Source: CAYMSF01 sp964392985
GTDB taxonomy: Bacteria > Verrucomicrobiota > Lentisphaeria > Victivallales > Victivallaceae
Reading direction: 5' to 3'
DNA: 64,000 nt
Assembly: GCA_964392985.1 (NCBI GenBank)
Contig: CAYMSF010000009.1
Coordinates: 1 to 64,000, forward strand
Shown: positions 56,606 through 64,000 of the stretch, one piece after another
Position numbering within the stretch: position 1 is the first letter of the stretch
How the letters are laid out: each line of letters begins with the position of its first letter
The notes under the pieces: model-generated
Told to the model about the DNA's origin: nothing
The model's input: the letters and a program-made list of their open reading frames with translations, nothing else
Database searches by the model: none
Translations under genes and position numbers: made by a program

Positions 56606-56674
56606 ATCATAAAAATACTGCAGTCAAGGAAATCAATATATCCAAATAACAATATTAAAGGTTACAGGTGACTT

Positions 56675-59600
56675 TTGAAGTCGAGTTGTATAAAAACAGC
56701 TGACGTTTTTCCAGATATCCGTCCAGCGCATGAACTGTTTATTGAAGAAGCAATACTCCACCCAAACAGAATAGCTGTTATTGATGCCGGTACGATTATA
56801 AGTTACCGGGTTCTTGCAGAACGTTCAGAAAACATCGCCAGGGAATTAATGCACCGCGCTATTCCAAGTAATACTGCCGTGGGTGTTATATTTGAACGTT
56901 CTGCCGATTATATTACCGCCGTAGTGGCAGTATTGCGCAGTGGCAGACATTATGTGCCGATTGCGTTAAGTACGCCATTGGAACGTATTAGTTATATCCT
57001 GCATGATGCCGGATGTCATGCAGTATTGACCAATGCGGTCAATACGAAAAAAATAGCATCGCTTCCAGTTGAAATTATAACGGTTGATGACTGTTACGAC
57101 GTAAAACATGAATCGGTGTTGCCCGAAGTTTCACCGGATTCTCTGGCTTATTTGATATATACTTCCGGCTCCACAGGAACTCCTAAGGGCGTAGAGATAG
57201 AACACCGAAGTTTAACCAATTTGTGTCACTGGCACAAGAAAACTTTTCCGGAAAGCGGCGAATACCATTCAACGCTAACCGCTGGCGTCGGATTTGATGC
57301 ATCGGTTTGGGAAATATGGTCTAATCTGACAGGCGGCGCCACTATCCACATCATACCCGATGATTTATTGTTCCAACCCCAGAAATTGGCTGATTGGCTC
57401 ACAAACAATAAGATAAATCATTGTTTTCTGCCAACGCCATTGGCAGAAATGGCACTGGACTCTAAATGGACAGGAAATAACTCATTAAGATATCTGTTCT
57501 GCGGCGGAGAGAAACTAAACCGTAAGCCTGGAACAAATTTTCCGGCAACGCTATTCAATTTGTATGGACCAACAGAATGCACCGTAATCTCATCATGGTC
57601 ATCATTCCCGGCAGGAAGCAGTAATGATAATGCTCCACCGCATATCGGCATACCAGTAAGTAATTTTACGATTTATATAATGGATGAAAATCTTGAATTA
57701 ACACCTGCTGGTGAAACCGGAGAAATATGCATTGCAGGTGTGGGACTTGCTCGTGGCTACCACAATCTGCATGAGCAAACGGAAAAGGCATTCGTTGCCT
57801 CTCCAGCCTGTCCTGGTGAAAGGATTTACCGCAGTGGCGATTTAGGACGATTAAACGCTGATGGCAATTTGGAATGTTTCGGTCGCAAGGATTATCAAAT
57901 AAAATTACGCGGGTTCAGGATTGAGCCAGAAGAAATTGAAGCGATACTGTCACGACATGAAAAAGTGGCAAAATGCGTGGTAATCGAACGTCAACATGCC
58001 AATAGCGTCAAGTATCTGGCTGCATACATTCTCCCTAAAGACACTTTACTGCAATCTGAACGTGAGATGGGGAATGAACTACGCGAAATAGCGGAGCGCA
58101 GTCTGCCGGCATACATGATACCACTTACCTATACAATTATTGACCAATTACCTTTGACACCAAACGGAAAAGTTGACCGGAAAATATTACCGGAACCGGT
58201 ATTTTATGGCAAGATGGTCGATTCAGATGTTGAGTCTGATGTGGAGGACGCGGTTGAAAAAGTAGTCAATATTTTTCAACGTATTCTAAAGGTTGATGGC
58301 ATTAACCAGAATGACAATTTTTTTCTAATGGGAGGTCATTCTCTTCTGGCTACCGCCCTGTGCATTGATTTGGAAAAAGAATTCAAAGTTAAACTTGAGA
58401 TGCATCGTATTTTTGCGGATCCTACCCCGACTGCCATCGCCAAGCTACTAAAGAACAGTACCATTTCCGGTAATGAAATTCCGTTGGTGCGCACCACTCA
58501 GCAAGAACGTCACCGCAGTCAGGCGTCAGTTGAACAAACGGCAATGTGGATGCAGGAAATGAGTGTCCATGGTGGTTCAATGTATAATGTGCCGCTGGAA
58601 ATTTACCTGCAAGGAAAAGTTGATCACAATATTTTGCAGCAAGTATTCAATTTGATTATCGCCAGACATGAGTCCTTGCGTACAAGTTTTGAATATTCCG
58701 GTGATGCATTATTTCAGAATATCGCAAAACCATGGAATGAAGAGATAAAGTTGCTGGACTTGTCCAGTCTTCCGCCAGAAGATAGTGTCAAACGTTACCG
58801 CGGTGAAATTAACCGGCATAGATTCAACCATTTCGACCTGGCCAGTAAACCGCTGTTCAGTTGTCTGCTGGTGAAACTGGCAGAAGGAGATTTCCGGCTT
58901 ATTTTCACTGTACATCATCTTATTTTTGATGGTTGGAGTGCGACTCTTTTATTTAGAGAATTATGTGAACTCTATATTGCGATTTCGCACAATGATAAGA
59001 TTCCGGAATTGCCAGCATCTCTGGACTATCAGGATTTCTGTAAGTGGCAATTGCGGTTTATGAAAACGGCCGCGTTCCAAAGACAATTAAGATATTGGCA
59101 ACGACAACTTGATAATTCTGCTGCAACTCCACCATTACCATTTCAAAAGCAAACATCCATCGGATCACGCGGTGAAGCGCAACGCCGCTACGTTAAGATA
59201 GAAGAAAAAATAACCGGCGGTTTGAAAAGTTTGGCAGTTGCGCATAATTCCAGTCTCTTTATGGTTTTAAATGCACTACTTCAATTACAGATTCATAAAT
59301 ATACCGGCGCTGATGATATTACAACTGGCACAGCTATAGCCAACCGTAATATCGCCGGAACCGAAAACCTGTTGGGATTATTTATCAATGCTCTTGCTAT
59401 ACGGAATAAAATAAACGGCGACAACAATTTTTCCGGTTTTCTCAAGCAGATGCAACAGACTACACTGACAGCATACGAAAATCAGGACGTGCCGTTCGAT
59501 ATGCTGTTGAAAGGATGTTCCGGGAAAAACCGTAAATCCAACCTATTTAATATTTCATTGTTACTGCAGAATTTGCCGTGGCCTTCGCTTGGAATGGACG

Positions 59601-62600
59601 ATATTCAAATGTGTTATTCCGAATTGGGAAGCGACAAAGCTAAACTTGATATACTCATTGCGGTAGAGGAACGGGATAACGTATTATGGGGCTATTATGA
59701 GTATGATAGCATGTTATTCAACGAATCAGACATTGAACGGATTTATAACGATTACCTGGCTCTGGCAGAATTAATTCTTAAAGATCCGGAAATAAAACTT
59801 ACCGACATTAATATTCCGCAAAATCACACTGAATATCGCAATACTTGCTATATTATTGGGGAAACAGCTCTGACTCAGGCGTGTGCGGAAATACTCTTGC
59901 AAAACAATTTTTACATCAATGGTATTTTCACTGATGAGCCGCGTACCAGAACTTGGGCGGCAGAGCACGCCATTCCTTGTCACGCGCAACAGAAAAATAT
60001 AATTACAGCAGTTACTTCAGAAGTAAGACCGGATTATTTGTTCAGTATAATCAACAGTTGCATTCTTGATGAAGTTGTTTTACAATTACCTCGCAAAGAA
60101 GTAATTAACTATCATGACGCACCACTGCCCCGTTACGCCGGTCTTTATTCAACCGCCTGGGCAATTATTAATCATGAAGCTGAACATGGCATAACCTGGC
60201 ACCGGATGACCACGGAAGTTGATGCCGGAGACATACTTGTTCAACACCGGGTTACAATACATCCTGATGAAACATCCGTATCTTTGAACCTGAAATGCAC
60301 CCAGGAAGCATTGAATGCTTTTGGCGAACTTATTGCAAAAATTAAACATGACGCGCTGAAACCTGTTGTGCAGGATTTAAGTCGCCGTACTTATTTCCCG
60401 CAATCTCTCCGCCCTGATGAAGCATGCGTTATTAATTTCAACGACAGTATTGAAGATATTTCGGCGTTGAAACGCGCTCTTTCATTTGGAGAATATGACA
60501 ATCCGCTGGGGCTGATAAAAATCCATATAAATGGTCAATTTTATAATGTTCGTGAAATGACAGTCACACGCGACAACAGCAGACGTGAACCAGGCATGAT
60601 TGCGGACATAAAAAATGACCACTTCACTATTGCCGCCAATGGCGGGTTAGTTCATATTTCTGAAATAACCGGCATATCCGGTGAACAAATAACTATTGAA
60701 TCTCTTGGTTTAAAGAATGGCGAAATGTTGCACGATTTACCGGATCGTGAGCAATTAGATCGTCTCTACAAGGAATGTGCTGTTAATGAAATATTTTGGA
60801 TTCGCCGCATGCGACAGTTAACTCTGCCAATATTTGAAATGATAGAAGACAACGTTTCCGTTGAAGATATTAACCGCATTCAGGTTGAATTAAGTTCTTA
60901 TAACCCTGAAATTTCTCCTGTGGCAATATTTGCGCTGTTTATCGGAAGGGTTACAGGTCTGTCAGATTTTGACATACCCGTTAAAATTGACAACGAAGCG
61001 TCAATCGCGTTTCCAATGCTATTTTCAGACACTGTACCAGCAAGAATAAAGCTTAATTTTGAACAGTCCTGGGAAGATAATTTAAAACAGGTGGAAAAAG
61101 CACTCCAGATAATTGCATCGAAAAAAACTTATTGTCGTGATATCCATATTCGTTACAAAAAATTATGCACATGGACTCCTGAAGATTTTGTTCTGCATCT
61201 TAACAACAGCGGAACGGCACTGCTTGAGCTTTCCACCAAATATCAAATTTTGCTGGAGTGGTTTGAATCATTCAAAAATGATATGCAAAACAATCCAGGC
61301 AAAGCACTGGAAAAAGTTTCGCTGCTCACAAATTCCGAGAACGAACGTCTGCTTCACACCTGGAATCAAACGGAATGTAATTTCAATATTACCAAACCTT
61401 TCATAACAATATTCGATGAACAGACCAAACGTTTAAAAAATAAGACTGCGGTAAAGTCCTCAGAAGGTGCGTTGACATATCTTGAATTGGACATACTTGG
61501 TGGCAGACTGGCAAAAATTTTAGAGAATAGACTGGGTGATGCTCAAAATCGCATTATAGGCATTCTGACTGATAAAACGCTTGAAATGGCAGTAGGAATT
61601 ATTGGCACATTCAAAGCTGGTTGCACCTATCTGCCGCTGGACGTTCAACGGCAAAATCCGGACCGCATCGAAGCAATGATTTATGATTCAGGTGCTACGA
61701 TTATTCTTTCAGCAGTGAGAGACATCAGAAAAATTCCCGGCAATATTCCTGAATACCTTGAATTTATCGAAATAGACTTAGCGGAACTGAGAAACCTCGC
61801 GGATAACATTACCAATATGCCAGAGGTAAAACTTGATGATACGGCCTATATCATGTACACTTCCGGTTCGACTGGAGTACCCAAAGGAGTAATGATTACA
61901 CAGCTGAATATGCTTAATCACAACTATTCAGTAATCAAAGATTACGGATTGAATGAAACCGATAATGTGTTGCAATTCAGCACACTGGGTTTTGACATTT
62001 CTATTGAAGAAATCTTTCCCTGTTGGCTGATTGGCGGTACGCTGGTTTTCATGCCTGACGGCATGCTGGAATCACCAGAACGCCTTTTTAAATTCATTCA
62101 AACCGAAAAGATTTCTTTTCTCGATCTGCCTACTTCATACTGGCACGAAATTGCTGCAATGCTGAAAAAACCGGATTTCCCGGAATGTGTTAAAGTGGTG
62201 GCGATAGGTGGCGAAAAAGCATTGCCGGAACGTTTCCAGCAATGGAAAAAATTTGTCTCTCATACAAGATTGATAAATACTTACGGACCGACAGAAGTAA
62301 CCGTTATTGCAACTACTGGAGAAAATCCGGAGACAATCGGCAAACCAATGCCTAATGTTCACGTCTATGTTTTGGACAAATTGCGGCAACCTGTACCATT
62401 CGGAGCATCAGGTGAACTTTATATTGCCGGCGCAGGAGTGGCAAAGGGTTATCTCAACAAACCGGAAGAGACTGCGGCGGCATTTTCCAAAAATCCATTT
62501 GTACATGGCGAACGCATGTATAAAACCGGGGACAAAGTTAAATTTGTTGATGGTGGAGAACTGGCGTTTCTAGGTAGAATGGACGACCAGTTTAAAATTC

Positions 62601-63964
62601 GCGGTTTCCGGATTGAACCTAGTGACATTGAATCCATCTTAATTCAACATCCGGATATCTATAACGCTGCCGTCAAAGTGTGGCTGAATGAACGTACCGG
62701 AATGAAAGCTCTCGCAGCTTATTTTATCCCGTCAGGGAAGACATGGAATATTAAAAGCATCCGCGAGCATGCCAGACAACTTCTTCCAGAATATATGGTT
62801 CCAATGTATTACACGGTTATTGAGTCAATCCCGATGACACCGAACGGCAAAGTTAACCGAAAAGCGTTGCCGCCACCGGATACCGGCGCAGATGCCAGTG
62901 AATTGGAATCAAAGCAGACAGAACCGCGCAATCAACTTGAAATGCAACTTCAATTGATCTATCGTAAATTGTTAAGTCATGAAAATTTCGATATAAATTC
63001 AAACTTTTTTGATATTGGTGGTGATTCTCTATCAGCGATAAAACTTGCACTCGAAATTGAAAAAAATACCGGATGCAAAGTCCCGGTGGAGGAATTGTAC
63101 AAGTCATCTTCAATCGTTGCAATTGCCGGATTCATTCAATCACACGGCAAACAAGAACGTATTTGGACGCCTGTAGTCAGACTGGGCGGAGAAGGTAACA
63201 AAACACCTCTATTCCTGATTCATACCACACCCGGTGATATTCTCGGTTACATCAATCTGATCAATCACCTTGATGACCGCCCGGTTTACGGCATTCAGGC
63301 ACTTGGACTGCATGAACCGGAACATGCCCACAAAACGATTGAATCAATGGCAGCTTACTATATCGAGCAAATGATTGAAATTGCCCCTGATGGACCTTAC
63401 TACCTCTGCGGTTGGTGTTTTGGTGGCATTGTGGCTTATGAAATGGCGCAACAACTTATCAAAATGGGCAAAAAGGTGGCATTCCTCTGCTTAATTGAGA
63501 CTTACGCTAACAGGAAACGTACGATTTGGAATGATTTGCTACGTATTCTTGCACTTCTGAAATGCGGTCCGGCCGCCTGCAAGGATTATGTTAAAGTAAA
63601 AATCATGTTAAAAATGGGTTTTGACCGTAACATCGAACAGCTTGACTTTATTTCCGCGCGTTTTGCTGATGTTTGTGATGAAAAAACGATTGCAAACATG
63701 AAACTTGTTTACCGGATGAACATGGAAGCCGCCAATAAATATTTTATGAATTACTATGATGGGAGAATGACTTTGTTGATGGTTGATACCATTTTACGTG
63801 GAGTGATTCCGTTACCGCAGTACGGATGGAAAAAATTATGTAAACAAATTGACCTTTACAAATTCCCCTACAACCACACTGATATACTCAAAGAACCTAA
63901 TGTAAGAACAATTGCTCAAAAAATTATTGATTCCATGGTGGACACGGAAAATAAAGTCTGCTAG
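56675..63964 (+). CDS. Bimodular NRPS: A-T-C-F-partial C-A-T-TE
   Basis: 2429 residues from TTG 56675. A1 about 20-505 (TSGSTGTPKG ~161-170, LYGPTE ~295, NGKVDRK ~499); T1 with Ser556 in GGHSLL; C about 620-1045 with HHLIFDG at 747-753; formyltransferase about 1068-1275 with Asn1145, His1147, Asp1183, plus its OB-like C-terminal part (~1278-1370); a C-domain-like remnant ~1378-1560 with no HHxxxDG; A2 about 1585-2085; T2 with Ser2118 in GGDSLS; TE about 2190-2429 with GWCFGG (Cys2248). No MbtH or phosphopantetheinyl transferase is in the window. Expected product: a formylated dipeptide or its cyclic form. Confidence 0.93.
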   Translation: MKSSCIKTADVFPDIRPAHELFIEEAILHPNRIAVIDAGTIISYRVLAERSENIARELMHRAIPSNTAVGVIFERSADYITAVVAVLRSGRHYVPIALSTPLERISYILHDAGCHAVLTNAVNTKKIASLPVEIITVDDCYDVKHESVLPEVSPDSLAYLIYTSGSTGTPKGVEIEHRSLTNLCHWHKKTFPESGEYHSTLTAGVGFDASVWEIWSNLTGGATIHIIPDDLLFQPQKLADWLTNNKINHCFLPTPLAEMALDSKWTGNNSLRYLFCGGEKLNRKPGTNFPATLFNLYGPTECTVISSWSSFPAGSSNDNAPPHIGIPVSNFTIYIMDENLELTPAGETGEICIAGVGLARGYHNLHEQTEKAFVASPACPGERIYRSGDLGRLNADGNLECFGRKDYQIKLRGFRIEPEEIEAILSRHEKVAKCVVIERQHANSVKYLAAYILPKDTLLQSEREMGNELREIAERSLPAYMIPLTYTIIDQLPLTPNGKVDRKILPEPVFYGKMVDSDVESDVEDAVEKVVNIFQRILKVDGINQNDNFFLMGGHSLLATALCIDLEKEFKVKLEMHRIFADPTPTAIAKLLKNSTISGNEIPLVRTTQQERHRSQASVEQTAMWMQEMSVHGGSMYNVPLEIYLQGKVDHNILQQVFNLIIARHESLRTSFEYSGDALFQNIAKPWNEEIKLLDLSSLPPEDSVKRYRGEINRHRFNHFDLASKPLFSCLLVKLAEGDFRLIFTVHHLIFDGWSATLLFRELCELYIAISHNDKIPELPASLDYQDFCKWQLRFMKTAAFQRQLRYWQRQLDNSAATPPLPFQKQTSIGSRGEAQRRYVKIEEKITGGLKSLAVAHNSSLFMVLNALLQLQIHKYTGADDITTGTAIANRNIAGTENLLGLFINALAIRNKINGDNNFSGFLKQMQQTTLTAYENQDVPFDMLLKGCSGKNRKSNLFNISLLLQNLPWPSLGMDDIQMCYSELGSDKAKLDILIAVEERDNVLWGYYEYDSMLFNESDIERIYNDYLALAELILKDPEIKLTDINIPQNHTEYRNTCYIIGETALTQACAEILLQNNFYINGIFTDEPRTRTWAAEHAIPCHAQQKNIITAVTSEVRPDYLFSIINSCILDEVVLQLPRKEVINYHDAPLPRYAGLYSTAWAIINHEAEHGITWHRMTTEVDAGDILVQHRVTIHPDETSVSLNLKCTQEALNAFGELIAKIKHDALKPVVQDLSRRTYFPQSLRPDEACVINFNDSIEDISALKRALSFGEYDNPLGLIKIHINGQFYNVREMTVTRDNSRREPGMIADIKNDHFTIAANGGLVHISEITGISGEQITIESLGLKNGEMLHDLPDREQLDRLYKECAVNEIFWIRRMRQLTLPIFEMIEDNVSVEDINRIQVELSSYNPEISPVAIFALFIGRVTGLSDFDIPVKIDNEASIAFPMLFSDTVPARIKLNFEQSWEDNLKQVEKALQIIASKKTYCRDIHIRYKKLCTWTPEDFVLHLNNSGTALLELSTKYQILLEWFESFKNDMQNNPGKALEKVSLLTNSENERLLHTWNQTECNFNITKPFITIFDEQTKRLKNKTAVKSSEGALTYLELDILGGRLAKILENRLGDAQNRIIGILTDKTLEMAVGIIGTFKAGCTYLPLDVQRQNPDRIEAMIYDSGATIILSAVRDIRKIPGNIPEYLEFIEIDLAELRNLADNITNMPEVKLDDTAYIMYTSGSTGVPKGVMITQLNMLNHNYSVIKDYGLNETDNVLQFSTLGFDISIEEIFPCWLIGGTLVFMPDGMLESPERLFKFIQTEKISFLDLPTSYWHEIAAMLKKPDFPECVKVVAIGGEKALPERFQQWKKFVSHTRLINTYGPTEVTVIATTGENPETIGKPMPNVHVYVLDKLRQPVPFGASGELYIAGAGVAKGYLNKPEETAAAFSKNPFVHGERMYKTGDKVKFVDGGELAFLGRMDDQFKIRGFRIEPSDIESILIQHPDIYNAAVKVWLNERTGMKALAAYFIPSGKTWNIKSIREHARQLLPEYMVPMYYTVIESIPMTPNGKVNRKALPPPDTGADASELESKQTEPRNQLEMQLQLIYRKLLSHENFDINSNFFDIGGDSLSAIKLALEIEKNTGCKVPVEELYKSSSIVAIAGFIQSHGKQERIWTPVVRLGGEGNKTPLFLIHTTPGDILGYINLINHLDDRPVYGIQALGLHEPEHAHKTIESMAAYYIEQMIEIAPDGPYYLCGWCFGGIVAYEMAQQLIKMGKKVAFLCLIETYANRKRTIWNDLLRILALLKCGPAACKDYVKVKIMLKMGFDRNIEQLDFISARFADVCDEKTIANMKLVYRMNMEAANKYFMNYYDGRMTLLMVDTILRGVIPLPQYGWKKLCKQIDLYKFPYNHTDILKEPNVRTIAQKIIDSMVDTENKVC

Positions 63965-64000
63965 ATTATATTGCAGGTTTAAATTAATATAAAGTTTGCT

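Noticed and set aside
1..64000. tRNA or rRNA genes
   Set aside because: No cloverleaf or conserved rRNA stretches were seen in the gaps, though a by-eye search can miss one.

Overview
The window is dense, moderately AT-rich bacterial DNA with about 50 protein genes, short gaps, many ATGA-type overlaps and no recognisable tRNA, rRNA, CRISPR array, intact insertion sequence or prophage. Lipid A-type aminoarabinose (Arn) genes, Tat-like signals, periplasmic beta-propellers and secreted proteases indicate a diderm. The mix of PQQ-like and NHL propellers, a Hanks-type kinase, a plant-like (GH13_8-type) branching enzyme and a stand-alone MraZ suggests the PVC superphylum, perhaps Lentisphaerota. 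That placement is inference; no phylogenetic marker was compared.

Layout. 0.1-2.2 kb: a clan GH-A-like glycosidase (minus). 2.3-8.5 kb: a tightly overlapping minus-strand operon of two PQQ-like propellers, an NHL propeller, a small Cys-rich Tat-type protein, a multi-cluster ferredoxin and a NapH-like membrane polyferredoxin. It looks like an undescribed membrane electron-transfer system. 8.6-9.6 kb: a small membrane protein and guanine deaminase. 10-16 kb: arnA-arnT-arnD followed by a Ser/Thr kinase (minus). 16-16.9 kb: a large gap with an odd A-B-A'-B' set of inverted repeats. 16.9-22.3 kb: nusA-infB-rbfA-nrnA-truB. 22.4-28.2 kb: a DUF2079 membrane protein, a DUF2059 protein, then a YpsA-like protein-IMPase-rimO-pgsA. 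28.3-34.4 kb: glgP-glgA-glgB (minus). 35-38 kb: rfbD-like reductase, PfkB kinase, Smr protein, mazG. 38.2-40.3 kb: ilvC with its terminator, and cysK. 40.6-41.5 kb: an mraZ operon with a five-repeat operator. 41.9-53.1 kb: gltA, xerC/D-like recombinase, SH3b protein, DegP-like protease, glycosyltransferase plus methyltransferase, TrmH-family methylase, SanA-like protein, dus, mutM and a repeat protein. 53.5-64 kb: arnB, a second arnT, a small tail-anchored protein and a 2429-residue NRPS.

How the genes work together. ArnA, ArnB, ArnD and two ArnT-like transferases cover most of the route from UDP-glucuronate to an aminoarabinose-decorated envelope, but ArnC and Ugd are not seen and the genes lie in two blocks about 37 kb apart. 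The second block runs into an NRPS read as A-T-C-F-(partial C)-A-T-TE. Its internal formyltransferase keeps the Asn/His/Asp triad, and its thioesterase appears to use Cys-Glu-His in place of Ser-Asp-His. The glg operon handles storage glucan. The mraZ gene lies outside any cell-wall cluster and has five TGG triplets at an exact 10-bp period across its promoter, which fits autoregulation. The most novel parts are the NRPS with its arn neighbours, the propeller/polyferredoxin operon and the mraZ operator.
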